A stretch of DNA of 64,000 nucleotides from Aquamicrobium defluvii (GCF_004363725.1 NZ_SNZF01000012.1:1-64000), one strand, 5' to 3'. Numbered from the stretch's first letter, positions 19,219 through 28,193 are shown. Numbers and translations: made by a program. The notes: generated by a model not told the origin, from the letters alone.

Positions 19219-19587
19219 ATGAGCGATTTCGATTTGACGACGATCTATTTCATCCTCTCCGAGAGCATGGGCGGCTGGCTCTGGGGGTTCGTCGCCCTCG
19301 CCCTCCTGCTTCTCGCCGCGATCGTGGCCGGCATCATGACGCTTCGGAAGAACGACACGCCGGCCCGGCGCCCACTGGTTGCCGCGCTTGTGGCGGGCCT
19401 GGTGACCACGATTATCTTCACCTTCCTCGTTCCAATCTGGACCCTGGCCGGAGCCGGCGCTCTCGCCGCACCCATCGACGTCCTGTTTGCGGTTCTCTTT
19501 GCCCTTGTGCCAGGCGGTGTGGTTGGATCGGCCGTGTTCGTCATCATGGCTTTCGCTTCCAATCGCCGTGTGGCGGCAATCGCCTGA
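19219..19587 (+). CDS. Small four-helix membrane protein (DUF5368-like)
   Basis: A 122-residue, very hydrophobic protein with three or four membrane helices, starting MSDFDLTTIYFILSESMGG, 12 bp after the SQR-like gene. I recall this family as DUF5368, frequently next to SQR genes in alphaproteobacteria, but the assignment is from memory. A role in anchoring or supporting sulfide oxidation is a guess from position. Confidence 0.75.
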   Translation: MSDFDLTTIYFILSESMGGWLWGFVALALLLLAAIVAGIMTLRKNDTPARRPLVAALVAGLVTTIIFTFLVPIWTLAGAGALAAPIDVLFAVLFALVPGGVVGSAVFVIMAFASNRRVAAIA

Positions 19588-19675
19588 TCAAGGACGAGTA
19601 AGCATTTCCGATAGCCCGCCTGGCGAGCCATCGTCGGTCGAAAACAAATCATTTATGTTCAGCAAAGGTATTCTG

Positions 19676-20074
19676 ATGGTCTTCCCACAGGTGACGGCGT
19701 TCTATGCCGCTCTGCTTGGTCTGGTTTTCACAGGCCTGTCGTTCTGGGTGGTCAAGGCCCGCGCGCACCACAAGGTTGCAATGGGAGATGGCGGGCAATT
19801 CTCGCTGATCCTGCGCATCCGGAGCCATGCTAACTTTGCGGAATACGTGCCCTTGGGGCTGATCCTGATCGCATTCAATGAAATGGGCGGCCTGGATTCC
19901 TGGGGGATTCACGCACTCGGCGCAATCCTTGTGCTCGCGCGCATCGCTCACCCGATCGGCATGGCCGCGTCTGAGGGTTCGCCGCTGCAAAAACCATTTC
20001 GCGGCTTCGGCGTCCTTGGCACCTGGGGCGTGATCCTGATTTCTTCCCTGCTTGTGCTCGCCGGACTGCTCTAA
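19676..20074 (+). CDS. MAPEG-family membrane protein
   Basis: About 132 residues with four hydrophobic segments and the family features FWVVKARAHHKVAMGDGG and RIRSHANFAEYVPLGL. MAPEG proteins include membrane glutathione S-transferases. ATG 19676 has AAAGG upstream; an in-frame ATG at 19655 is the alternative. It is directly adjacent to the cytochrome b561-like gene (stop TAA, then ATG). A link to glutathione persulfide chemistry is plausible but inferred. Confidence 0.85.
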   Translation: MVFPQVTAFYAALLGLVFTGLSFWVVKARAHHKVAMGDGGQFSLILRIRSHANFAEYVPLGLILIAFNEMGGLDSWGIHALGAILVLARIAHPIGMAASEGSPLQKPFRGFGVLGTWGVILISSLLVLAGLL

Positions 20075-20554
20075 ATGACCAAGACGATGCGCCATTCAAC
20101 TACGCAAATTGCGCTCCACTGGACCGTGTCAGTTCTGGTCGTCGGCCAATATCTGTTCAACGAGCCGATTGCTCAGGCCTGGAACGCTGCCGCAGATGGC
20201 TTGCCGGTTTCGTTCAACCCGCTGATTCTGGCGCATGTCGCCGGCGGCGTGCTGATTCTGGCACTAGTCGCTTGGCGACTCGTCCTGAAATCGCAAAGGG
20301 CCGCGCCTCCGCCGCCGGACAACGAACCCGCCCTGCTACGGATGGCGGCGCAGGTGGCGCATTGGAGCCTCTATGGTCTGCTCGCCGCCATGTCGATGTC
20401 CGGGATGGCGGCCTGGTTGGGTGGTGTCGAGGCGGCCGCGACCGCTCACGGTGTGTTGAAGGTCCCGCTGATCGCCTTGATAGCCCTTCATCTGCTTGCG
20501 GTCATTTTCCATCATCTGATCCTGAAAAACCCGATACTGAAACGGATGGTCTGA
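20075..20554 (+). CDS. Cytochrome b561-family membrane protein
   Basis: A 159-residue, four-helix b-type cytochrome. Likely haem-ligand histidines are in the first helix (QIALHWTVS), the second (ILAHVAGGVL), the third (AHWSLYGLL) and the last (ALHLLAVIFHHLI). The start immediately follows the MAPEG stop, so the two are co-translated. It would move electrons between quinol and a periplasmic partner. The physiological partner is not visible. Confidence 0.87.
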   Translation: MTKTMRHSTTQIALHWTVSVLVVGQYLFNEPIAQAWNAAADGLPVSFNPLILAHVAGGVLILALVAWRLVLKSQRAAPPPPDNEPALLRMAAQVAHWSLYGLLAAMSMSGMAAWLGGVEAAATAHGVLKVPLIALIALHLLAVIFHHLILKNPILKRMV

Positions 20555-20590
20555 CATCAAGGCACCGCGCGCGAGTGAGGAAGTTCCGGC

Positions 20591-20607
20591 CTTAAGCCTG
20601 CCTTAAG
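20591..20607 (+). promoter_or_regulatory. CTTAAG-N5-CTTAAG box, copy 1 of 4
   Basis: Two CTTAAG half-sites 11 bp apart, 60 bp upstream of the DsbG-like start. The format equals PmrA/QseB-type tandem boxes. Identical spacing occurs at 22589, 25428 and 25610. Confidence 0.75.
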
Positions 20608-20666
20608 GATCGAGAGCGATCGATCGGCCGACCATGAACTCCACGTACCAGGCTGAACCAAAAAGC

Positions 20667-21449
20667 ATGAAGAAGCTCCTGCTCACCGCGGTCCTTGCCT
20701 CCGCGCTTTCCGCGTGTAGCGATAGCAATGAGCCCGGGGGCAGTCCTGCGAGCAACACCGACGCGCCAGTGCTCGATACCCTGAAAGCCCAGGGGCTCAC
20801 CATCCTCGGTCCGCTCGATGTGCCCGGCGGTCTCGATGCATTCGCTGCCAGCGCCGGTACGCAGGCGCTTGCCGTCTACGTCATGCCTGACTCCGGCTAT
20901 GCTCTGATCGGGACGTTGATCGACGAAGCGGGCAATCCGGTTGCTGACGAAGAGCTGCGTCGCATCGTCAGTGAGCCGCTGGAACAGGATGCGTGGGACT
21001 CGCTGGAGGCCGCCGGCTGGGTCGGTGATGGCAGGCCCGATGCCGAGCGTATCATCTATGTCTTCACTGACGCCAATTGTCCGTTCTGCAATCAGCTATG
21101 GACCTCGGCGCGACCCTGGGTCGAGGCCGGCAGGGTGCAGTTGCGCCATGTCATGGTGGGCGTGATCCGGGCAGACTCGGCCGCGAAGGCGGCGGCGATC
21201 CTCGAGGCTGAGGACCCGGAAGCCGCTCTTTCCCTCAACGAAATCCATCATTCCGAAGGCGGGATCGCTCCGCTCGAAACCATTTCCGACGAAAGTAATG
21301 CCCAGCTCAACGCCAATGTCGAGCTGATGCGTCAGCTCGGCTTCGGCGGCACGCCGGGGCTGATTGCCAAAAACGACGACGGATCGCTGAGATTCCAGAG
21401 CGGTGTTCCGCGCGGGGCGGCGCTCGAGGAGCTGTTCGGACCGCTTTAG
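20667..21449 (+). CDS. dsbG: DsbG-like thiol:disulfide isomerase, lipoprotein
   Basis: About 260 residues. MKKLLLTAVLASALSAC is a lipoprotein signal with the lipobox Cys. A DsbC/G-like dimerisation region precedes the thioredoxin fold, which has the active site CPFC (in FTDANCPFCNQLW) and a cis-Pro loop GGTPG. ATG 20667 is chosen because it gives a clean signal peptide; the frame opens at 20634. It begins the first unit behind a CTTAAG box, with a thioredoxin-like gene and a methyltransferase downstream. It likely protects or repairs oxidised periplasmic cysteines. Confidence 0.88.
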   Translation: MKKLLLTAVLASALSACSDSNEPGGSPASNTDAPVLDTLKAQGLTILGPLDVPGGLDAFAASAGTQALAVYVMPDSGYALIGTLIDEAGNPVADEELRRIVSEPLEQDAWDSLEAAGWVGDGRPDAERIIYVFTDANCPFCNQLWTSARPWVEAGRVQLRHVMVGVIRADSAAKAAAILEAEDPEAALSLNEIHHSEGGIAPLETISDESNAQLNANVELMRQLGFGGTPGLIAKNDDGSLRFQSGVPRGAALEELFGPL

Positions 21450-21478
21450 CAAGCCGAAAGTCACAAGAGGCAGGAACG

Positions 21479-21964
21479 ATGCAGCCAGAAACAGCGCAAA
21501 CAAGGGAAGAAAAGCGAGCGCGATTAACGCGGCGAGCGCTTCTGGCGGGCGGCCTTGCCGCGCCGGCTGTGCTGCTGGCGACACCGGTGCCCGCCGCTTC
21601 AGGCGAATTGGTGCGAGATGTCTCTTCCTATCACCAGGCGCTCGCCGCGCTTGTCGGGCAACACCGCTTTGCGCTGGTGGACATCAGGGCGGACTGGTGC
21701 GCGGTCTGCCATCGTATCGAGCGCGAAATCCTTTCCCACCCGACGGTGAGGCGAAATCTTGAACATGTGCCGCTGCTGAAGGTGGACGTCACGGCCATGG
21801 ACGAGGCCAATCGCCAGCTTCTTGCTCATCTTCGCGCCAGCGGCCCGCCCACGTTCTTCGTCGTGGACGCCGCAACGGGCGCGGAATACGATCAGACCCG
21901 ATCGCTGGGATCGTTTTCAAGACGCAATCTGATCCGGCGCCTGGCGCCGTTTTCGGGGATCTGA
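21479..21964 (+). CDS. Exported thioredoxin-family protein (DsbD gamma-like)
   Basis: A 161-residue protein with a twin-arginine leader (LTRRALLAGGLAAPAVLLA) and a thioredoxin fold whose active site WCAVCH resembles the C-terminal domain of DsbD. The cis-Pro segment is SGPPTFFVV. It lies 29 bp after the DsbG-like gene and 11 bp before a methyltransferase. It probably serves as a periplasmic electron carrier for the Dsb proteins in this block. Confidence 0.85.
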   Translation: MQPETAQTREEKRARLTRRALLAGGLAAPAVLLATPVPAASGELVRDVSSYHQALAALVGQHRFALVDIRADWCAVCHRIEREILSHPTVRRNLEHVPLLKVDVTAMDEANRQLLAHLRASGPPTFFVVDAATGAEYDQTRSLGSFSRRNLIRRLAPFSGI

Positions 21965-21975
21965 AGGAACTACGG

Positions 21976-22593
21976 ATGACGGTAAACCGCTGGGACGAAC
22001 GCTATCGCGGCGAGGACTATCTATTTGGGCGCGAGCCGAGCGCCTTCCTGAAGCGTGAAGCCGATCGCTTCGCAAAGGGTAGCAGCGTCCTTGCGGTCGC
22101 CGATGGCGAAGGACGAAACGGCGTGTTTCTCGCCGGTCTCGGTCTCAAGGTACATGCCATCGACGCCTCATCTGTCGCGCTGGAAAAAAGCGCGCGCCTG
22201 GCCCGTGAATCAGGCGTTGAGATCAAGCTTGAACAAGCCGATCTTGCCGATTGGTGCTGGCCACGCGAGACCTATGACTACGTTGTCGCGATCTTCATCC
22301 AGTTCGCGGACCCGGCAATGCGGGCGCATCTCTTTGAGGCGATGAAATGCGCCCTGAGACCAGGCGGGCTCTTGCTGTTGCACGGCTATCGTCCCGAGCA
22401 GGTGGAGCTTGGCACAGGTGGGCCGCCGCAGCCCGAGAATATGTATACGCGCGATCTGCTGATCTCAGCATTCGGCGACTTCGAAATCCTGCACCTGCAG
22501 GAGCATGATGCGACGATCCACGAAGGCAGCGGTCATAGCGGGCCTTCGGCCCTTATCGACCTCGTCGCACGCCGGCCCGCCGTCAGCCCTTAA
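21976..22593 (+). CDS. Class I SAM-dependent methyltransferase (TehB-like)
   Basis: A 205-residue Rossmann methyltransferase: N-terminal NRWDERYRGEDYLFGREPSA, the SAM-binding loop VLAVADGEGRNGVFLAGLG and CALRPGGLLLLHGY. The start motif is shared with tellurite-resistance/thiopurine-type methyltransferases. It is the third gene of the DsbG unit and its stop codon overlaps a CTTAAG box. The substrate is unknown; a thiol or metalloid would suit the neighbourhood. Confidence 0.85.
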   Translation: MTVNRWDERYRGEDYLFGREPSAFLKREADRFAKGSSVLAVADGEGRNGVFLAGLGLKVHAIDASSVALEKSARLARESGVEIKLEQADLADWCWPRETYDYVVAIFIQFADPAMRAHLFEAMKCALRPGGLLLLHGYRPEQVELGTGGPPQPENMYTRDLLISAFGDFEILHLQEHDATIHEGSGHSGPSALIDLVARRPAVSP

Positions 22594-22605
22594 GGTTGGC
22601 TTAAG
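22589..22605 (+). promoter_or_regulatory. CTTAAG-N5-CTTAAG box, copy 2 of 4
   Basis: Two CTTAAG half-sites with spacer GTTGG, 49 bp upstream of the L,D-transpeptidase and overlapping the end of the methyltransferase gene. Confidence 0.75.
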
Positions 22606-22653
22606 GTGGCGCCCATGTCCTGCGCACACAGCAAGTGATGCAAGGACACTGTT

Positions 22654-23379
22654 TTGAGTACGCAGATTCGTTATCCCAATACGCTGGGGCGGCGCGGGTT
22701 TCTTATTGGTGCAGGTGCGCTGGTCCTGGGAGGCTGCTCGGCGACAACCCGACCTTCTCAGACGACAGCGCCGGCAACTCCGCCTCCGCCCTCACGTCCA
22801 ATACCACCCATGTATTATGCGATGCCCCATGAGCGGTTTCCGGTCCCGGCTGTCGATGTCTCCAGGATCGACCCCAAATGGTGGCGCACTGAAATCGCCT
22901 ATCCGACCGACGAACGGGTCGGCACCGTCATCGTCGATACGCCGAACCGCTATCTCTATCACGTGCGGCCTGGTGGGCGCGCGGTCCGCTATGGCGTCGG
23001 CGTTGGCAGGGACGGGTTTTCCTGGGCGGGACGTGGCCGCCACATCGCCTATAAGCGCGAATGGCCCCGCTGGAACCCGCCAGACGAGATGGTCGCGCGC
23101 CAACCAGAGCTGGAGCCGGTCAGCATCGCCAATGGCGGCATGGATCCAGGCCTGAACAATCCGCTCGGCTCACGCGCGCTTTATATCCACGAGGGCAACC
23201 AGGACACGATCTATCGCATCCACGGCAGTCCCGAGGAGTGGACGATCGGCCAGGCCGTATCATCGGGCTGCATACGAATGGTCAATCAGGACGTCATCCA
23301 CCTCGCCGACAATGTGCGTGACGGCAGTCCGCTGGTGGTGATCGCCGATCCTGCGATGAGGCATCTGCTGACGACCTAA
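22654..23379 (+). CDS. L,D-transpeptidase (YkuD family), exported
   Basis: A 241-residue protein with a Tat-like, lipobox-containing leader (RRGFLIGAGALVLGGC) and a YkuD catalytic domain with IHGSPEEW and SSGCIRM, the Cys being the nucleophile. It crosslinks peptidoglycan (3-3 links) or anchors proteins in the periplasm. The TTG start at 22654 follows AAGGACA; no ATG gives a complete leader. It has its own CTTAAG box, so envelope remodelling seems part of the same regulon. It is convergent with the sensor kinase. Confidence 0.88.
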   Translation: MSTQIRYPNTLGRRGFLIGAGALVLGGCSATTRPSQTTAPATPPPPSRPIPPMYYAMPHERFPVPAVDVSRIDPKWWRTEIAYPTDERVGTVIVDTPNRYLYHVRPGGRAVRYGVGVGRDGFSWAGRGRHIAYKREWPRWNPPDEMVARQPELEPVSIANGGMDPGLNNPLGSRALYIHEGNQDTIYRIHGSPEEWTIGQAVSSGCIRMVNQDVIHLADNVRDGSPLVVIADPAMRHLLTT

Positions 23380-23394
23380 GCTGTGCGTGGCGCA

Positions 23395-24726
23395 TCAGGC
23401 ATGAACGCCGATGACGGCGCTCAGACCGCCAGTCTCGCGGTTAAAGAGCTGCAACTGCCAGCCGCTTCGCCCCAACGCCAGTTCGACAATGGCAAGACCC
23501 AGGCCGCTGCCGACGGCGGCCTTGTGGCGGCCGCGGAAGAAGCGCTCGGTGATTCTGGGCAGCTCTTCCTGCGGGATGCCCGGGCCGTCATCCTCGATGA
23601 CAATACCGCCTGTCTCTGCTGCGCGGCAGCGCACCACGCCGCCCTGCGGTGAGTGATTGACCGCATTTTCGAGAAGATTGCGGGCCGCCAGCGTGAACAG
23701 TTCCGGCTCGATCTCGACGGTGAGCATGTCGAGTGCCGGAGAGATCTCCACCGTCACTTCGCGCACGAGATCGGCCAGTTCCTCGGCCAGCGCGCGCAGC
23801 ACCGGGCCAGCTCGAACCGAGCCCTTCCTCTCCACTTGATCGAACGCTTCCAGCGAGGACATATCGAGAAGTTGCCGGACCAGCCTGGAGGTTCGGTCAA
23901 CGCCGATCACGATCTGGCTCAGTGCCTGTTTTCGTATGGCGGCATCGTCGCTGGCCAGCGCTACCTGCGCCTGCGTCTTCAGCCCCGCCAGTGGCGTTCG
24001 CAGTTCATGGGCCGCGAAGGCGGTGAAGTTCCGCTCGCGCTCGCGCAGCCCCGCGACGCGGGCGAACAGCCCGTTCAGCGAATGCAGCACCGGCGCGATT
24101 TCAGTCGCCGTCGCCGCACCGTCGATCGGGCTGAGGTCCGAGGCATGGCGTGTCTCGAGGTCGCCGGCGATCTTGCGCAACGGCTCGAGCCCGCGCCGCA
24201 CGCTGAGCCAGATCAACCCGCCGAGGATGGGCAGGATCAGCAGCGCCGGCAGCAGCAGGCCGCGAATGACATCGTTCACCAGCCGGTCGCGGATCCACAT
24301 GCTGTCGCCGACGAGGACCCGCACGCCGAGTTCTTCATTGGTGACGGCGTAGACGCGCCATGTCTCGCCGCCGATCACGGTTTCGGAAAACCCGTCAGCG
24401 TGTTCGGAAAGCCGCTCGTCAGGCGCGCCATCGGAGCGCCCAATCAGCGCACCCTGCAATGACCAGATCTGGCAGGAAAGCTGGCGATCATAGGTGCTGT
24501 GGGCACGCAAAGGCAGGCCTGTGGTGGAGCTCGGTGTCGAATCGACAAGGATCTCCTGGCTGACGATAAGCGAGGAGACCATGCGGCCGGCCTCCATCAG
24601 CCTGGCGTCAAGCACCCGTTCCACCTCGGCGCGCGTCGACAGATAAATCCACACCACTGCCGAAAGCCAGACGAGGCTGGTGGTTACGGCGAGGATGATG
24701 AAAAGTCGTTTGGAGATCGAAGGCAT
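23395..24726 (-). CDS. Sensor histidine kinase (QseC/PmrB-like)
   Basis: About 443 residues: a first membrane helix (LFIILAVTTSLVWLSAVVWI), a periplasmic sensor region of about 120 residues with one Cys (QLSCQIW), a second helix, a linker, HisKA with the phospho-acceptor His in FAAHELRTPLAGLK, and HATPase with DDGPGIP and GSGLGLAIV. ATG 24726 overlaps the regulator stop (TGATG). The layout matches TctE/QseC kinases. The lone periplasmic Cys is interesting beside so many redox proteins. Confidence 0.88.
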   Translation of the reverse strand: MPSISKRLFIILAVTTSLVWLSAVVWIYLSTRAEVERVLDARLMEAGRMVSSLIVSQEILVDSTPSSTTGLPLRAHSTYDRQLSCQIWSLQGALIGRSDGAPDERLSEHADGFSETVIGGETWRVYAVTNEELGVRVLVGDSMWIRDRLVNDVIRGLLLPALLILPILGGLIWLSVRRGLEPLRKIAGDLETRHASDLSPIDGAATATEIAPVLHSLNGLFARVAGLRERERNFTAFAAHELRTPLAGLKTQAQVALASDDAAIRKQALSQIVIGVDRTSRLVRQLLDMSSLEAFDQVERKGSVRAGPVLRALAEELADLVREVTVEISPALDMLTVEIEPELFTLAARNLLENAVNHSPQGGVVRCRAAETGGIVIEDDGPGIPQEELPRITERFFRGRHKAAVGSGLGLAIVELALGRSGWQLQLFNRETGGLSAVIGVHA

Positions 24727-25388
24727 CACATCTCGCCTCCCAGCCGGTAGCCAATGCCGCGCACAGTCTGGATCGCGTCCGATCCCAGCTTGGCACGAAG
24801 ATGATGGATGTGGACCTCGATGGCATTGCTCTCGACCTCCTCCTGCCACCCATAGAGCTTTTCCTCGATGCGGCTGCGCGAGAGGATCTGGCCGGGATGG
24901 GCCATCAGCGCGTGCAGCACGGCATATTCCCGGCGTGACAGGTGCACAGGCTTACCGTCCTGCTCGACCTTCTGCTTGGCCGGATCGAGGCTGAGACCGC
25001 TCCATTCCAGCCGCGCACCCGGCCTGCCCGCTGCGCGCCGCAAAAGCGCTCGCAGGCGCGCGGCAACCTCGTCGAGATCGAACGGCTTGCCAAGATAGTC
25101 GTCCGCGCCGGCATCAAGCCCGACGATGCGATCGGCCACCCGGTCGCGCGCGGTCAGAAGCAGCACCGGCGTGGTATCGCGGCGCTCGCGCATCGACTTC
25201 AGCACGTCAAGGCCGGAGCCATCGGGCAGCATCAGGTCGAGCACCAGCGCGTCGAATTCGTGGTTCTTCAGTACCGCATCGGCTTCCTCACAGGTTTCGA
25301 CGGCGTCGGTGTTGAAGCCACCGATCCCAAGCCCCACCCGCAAGCCGTCACGAAGAACGGCATCGTCCTCGACAATAAGCACGCGCAT
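24726..25388 (-). CDS. OmpR/PhoB-family response regulator (QseB/PmrA-like)
   Basis: A 220-residue regulator: receiver with VEDD at the N-terminus, Asp in LVLDLMLPDGSGLDVL, Thr in LLLTARD and Lys in GKPFDLDE; then a winged-helix domain with SRREYAVLHALMAHPGQ and the C-terminal wing VRGIGYRLG. QseB/PmrA regulators bind tandem CTTAA half-sites 11 bp apart. Such a box lies 40 bp upstream of this gene, implying autoregulation, and three more precede neighbouring units. Confidence 0.9.
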   Translation of the reverse strand: MRVLIVEDDAVLRDGLRVGLGIGGFNTDAVETCEEADAVLKNHEFDALVLDLMLPDGSGLDVLKSMRERRDTTPVLLLTARDRVADRIVGLDAGADDYLGKPFDLDEVAARLRALLRRAAGRPGARLEWSGLSLDPAKQKVEQDGKPVHLSRREYAVLHALMAHPGQILSRSRIEEKLYGWQEEVESNAIEVHIHHLRAKLGSDAIQTVRGIGYRLGGEM

Positions 25389-25427
25389 CAGATCACCTCG
25401 ACAGAAAGCCTGCCATCCTGCGACAGG

Positions 25428-25444
25428 CTTAAGGCAAGCTTAAG
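25428..25444. promoter_or_regulatory. CTTAAG-N5-CTTAAG box, copy 3 of 4
   Basis: Upstream of the two-component operon (regulator start at 25388). Spacer GCAAG; same 11-bp period as the other copies, consistent with autoregulation. Confidence 0.75.
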
Positions 25445-25609
25445 AATTTCCAGACATCGCCTGGCAAAGCGATCATGCAGTGAGGCGGCACCGGATCCTA
25501 CTGCGGCAGCTGTCGGACATCTTCGTGCAACACGGGTGCGTGCTTGAACCAGATCAACGCGCCCTGCGGTCCCGCCGTTGCCGGTGAGGGGATCGTCATA
25601 TCGCGGCAC

Positions 25610-25626
25610 CTTAAGCCCGCCTTAAG
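25610..25626 (+). promoter_or_regulatory. CTTAAG-N5-CTTAAG box, copy 4 of 4
   Basis: Lies 43 bp upstream of the DsbA/ScsC-like gene; spacer CCCGC. With copy 3 it occupies the 280-bp divergent region between the regulator and the Scs-like operon. Nothing else was recognised in that gap. Confidence 0.75.
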
Positions 25627-25668
25627 GTTCACCGTCGACCTCGGCCGAAATGGAACAGCCGGAGCCGG

Positions 25669-26331
25669 ATGATGCAGAATCACCGCATACACAGAACTGC
25701 CACACCTTTTGCCACTGCCGCATGGGATCGGCGCTCGATTCTGATGGGTCTGACGGCCTTGATTGGCGCGGGCATTGCGACACGGGTCGGCGCTGATGAT
25801 CTTTCCGCGGAAATGATCCTCAACGATCCGGATGCGCCGATAGGTGGAAACCCGAATGGCGATCTGAACATCGTCTCCTTCTTTGACTACAATTGCCCTT
25901 TCTGTAAGCGCACGGTCGATCCGCTCAGCGCTGTGCTCGCATCCGACGGCAACATCCGCCACATCTACAAGGATTGGCCAATCCTTGCCCAATCCTCTGT
26001 ATATGGCGCAAAGCTGGCTCTCGCCGCCAAATATCAGAACCGCTACGAGGACGCCTATCGCGCCCTGATGGGCATCGAGGGTTCCCGAATCCCGGAAGAC
26101 AGGATGCGGCAGGCCCTGCAAGCCGCCGGATTCGATATGGCCCAGCTCGAGGCAGACGCGAACGAGTATGATGCGGACATCACCACCCTGCTCCAACGCA
26201 ACAACGCGCAAGCAGAGGGGCTGGGCTTGCGCGGCACACCCGTATTTCTGGTAGGGCAGTTCCTCGTCGCTTCGGCGCTCGACGAAGCCGGGTTCCGACA
26301 GGTTGTGAAGGACGCACGCGACGCTGCCTGA
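25669..26331 (+). CDS. DsbA-family periplasmic thiol protein (ScsC-like)
   Basis: A 220-residue protein with a long leader containing WDRRSILMGLTALIGAGIA (Tat-like), then a DsbA/DsbG-type thioredoxin fold with FFDYNCPFCKR (CPFC) and a cis-Pro segment RGTPVFLVGQ. It is first in the plus-strand unit with DsbD- and TlpA-like genes, the order seen in suppressor-of-copper-sensitivity (scs) loci. It likely repairs or shields oxidised cysteines in the periplasm. Start is at one of two adjacent ATGs (25669/25672). Confidence 0.88.
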   Translation: MMQNHRIHRTATPFATAAWDRRSILMGLTALIGAGIATRVGADDLSAEMILNDPDAPIGGNPNGDLNIVSFFDYNCPFCKRTVDPLSAVLASDGNIRHIYKDWPILAQSSVYGAKLALAAKYQNRYEDAYRALMGIEGSRIPEDRMRQALQAAGFDMAQLEADANEYDADITTLLQRNNAQAEGLGLRGTPVFLVGQFLVASALDEAGFRQVVKDARDAA

Positions 26332-26368
26332 CGGCTTCGTCGACCACTGGAATACGCCGAGAAAGACT

Positions 26369-28192
26369 ATGCCCCGTCAGATCTTCCTTCGCCTAATCAC
26401 GTCCCTGTTCGTCGCGCTCTGGTCGCTTTCCGCCGCGGCCCAGCAGCAGGATCTGCTGCAAGCGGAAGAAGCTTTCCGCCTCACAGTCGAGCGTGAAACT
26501 AACGACACGATCGAGATGCGCTGGCAGATAGAGGACGGCTACTACCTTTACCGCGACCATCTGGAAGCAAAGAACCGAGCAACAGGGGAAAAAGTCGCCC
26601 TTCACACCGATCCGGGTATCGTTGAAGCTGAAGACGCCAATTTCGGGCCGTCCGAAGTCTATTATCTTGAGGCCGTCGCCCGGCTCGGGGCCGATGCGCC
26701 CGGCGAAGTCGCCATCACCTACCAGGGCTGCAAGAAGGATTCCATCTGCTACCCACCGATGACAGTGGCGCTGGATACTGGCAGTTTGCAGCTTTCCGAG
26801 CCTGTCGTTGGATTCGGCATCGCCGCGCCTTTATCGCCGTCTGCCGGGAATACAGAAATCGGCGGCTTCACGCTCGCCGACGAGACGCAGAATGGCGGCA
26901 TGATCGGCTCGCTGCTGGCCATCGGCGGCGCGGGCTGGGTGATTGCTAGCTTCTTGGTGTTCGGCCTGCTTCTCGCCTTCACGCCATGCGTGTTGCCGAT
27001 GTACCCAATCCTCAGCGCAACCCTGGCGCGCGAGGGCGAGGCGCTGACAGCGCGGCGCGGCTTCGTATTGTCCACTTCCTATGTGTTGGCGATGGCGGCG
27101 GCTTTCGGCCTTCTCGGCATCGTCGCGGCCTGGTCGGGCCAGAACCTGCAAATGGTGCTGCAATCGCCCTATGCGATCGGCGCGGTCTCCGTCCTCTTCG
27201 TCGTGTTGGCGGCGTCGATGTTCGGATTGTTCGAATTGCAGCTGCCGAGCGCATGGGTCAACCGAATGGCTGGCGTAACCGCCGGATCGCGCGGATCGGT
27301 CAGCGGGGCCGCCGGCATGGGCTTTCTATCCGCGCTGATCGTCGGACCCTGCGTCACGGCGCCGCTTGCCGCCGCCCTTCTCTACATCGCCCAGACCAGT
27401 GACGCATATCTCGGCGCAGCCGCCCTGTTTGCGCTGGGGCTCGGCCAGGGGATCCCGCTGATCGCCTTCGGCACGATCGGCAGCCGCGCCTTGCCGCGCG
27501 CCGGCGCATGGATGGTGCAGATCAAGTATGTCTTCGGTTTCGTCTTCCTTGGCGCCGCCATCTGGATGACGGGTCGCATCGTGCCGCCCCAGGCCACCCT
27601 CGCCCTTTGGGCGCTCCTGTTGCTAACGGCGGCCGTCTTCATCGGCGTCGCCGACCGCTTGACAGCGGAGGCGGCCGCCGGACCGCGGTTTCGCAAAGCA
27701 GCCGGGTTGGCGCTCTCTCTCGCCGGCGTGATTTTCGCCATCGGCGCGGCGTCCGGCGGAGGCGATCCGCTGCGCCCGCTTGGCCATTTCGGCGCCGGCA
27801 GTGGCGGTTCGCAACAGCACGTCGCTGAAACATCGACTACATTCATCGAAGCCGGATCGATGCCGGACCTCATGCAGGTGATCTCTTCAGCAGACGGGCG
27901 GCCGACCTTCGTCTATTTCACCGCGGATTGGTGCGTGATCTGCAAAACCATTGAACGCGATGTTCTTCAAAATGCCGAGATCATTGCTGGTCTCGACGGC
28001 TTCCAGCGCGTCCGGGTCGATTTGACCGCGCTCGATCAGACCAATCAGGAGATGATGCGAGACCTGGCAGTCGTCGGGCCACCAACCATGATCTTCTTCG
28101 ACGGCGACTCGAAGGAGGCGAGCGGCTCCCGCCTGATCGGCGACGCGACGATCGCGACGCTGAAAGCCTCGCTCGAGCTGGCGAGACGCTGA
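26369..28192 (+). CDS. dsbD: Thiol:disulfide interchange protein DsbD (ScsB-like)
   Basis: A full-length 607-residue DsbD. It has a signal peptide, an N-terminal periplasmic domain with CKKDSICYPP, a membrane domain with the two cysteines in FTPCVLPMYP and VGPCVTAPLA, and a C-terminal thioredoxin domain with DWCVICKTIERDV. All three cysteine pairs needed to carry electrons from cytoplasmic thioredoxin to periplasmic proteins are present. It sits between ScsC-like and TlpA-like genes and probably keeps both, and perhaps DsbG, reduced. Confidence 0.92.
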   Translation: MPRQIFLRLITSLFVALWSLSAAAQQQDLLQAEEAFRLTVERETNDTIEMRWQIEDGYYLYRDHLEAKNRATGEKVALHTDPGIVEAEDANFGPSEVYYLEAVARLGADAPGEVAITYQGCKKDSICYPPMTVALDTGSLQLSEPVVGFGIAAPLSPSAGNTEIGGFTLADETQNGGMIGSLLAIGGAGWVIASFLVFGLLLAFTPCVLPMYPILSATLAREGEALTARRGFVLSTSYVLAMAAAFGLLGIVAAWSGQNLQMVLQSPYAIGAVSVLFVVLAASMFGLFELQLPSAWVNRMAGVTAGSRGSVSGAAGMGFLSALIVGPCVTAPLAAALLYIAQTSDAYLGAAALFALGLGQGIPLIAFGTIGSRALPRAGAWMVQIKYVFGFVFLGAAIWMTGRIVPPQATLALWALLLLTAAVFIGVADRLTAEAAAGPRFRKAAGLALSLAGVIFAIGAASGGGDPLRPLGHFGAGSGGSQQHVAETSTTFIEAGSMPDLMQVISSADGRPTFVYFTADWCVICKTIERDVLQNAEIIAGLDGFQRVRVDLTALDQTNQEMMRDLAVVGPPTMIFFDGDSKEASGSRLIGDATIATLKASLELARR

Positions 28193-28193
28193 C

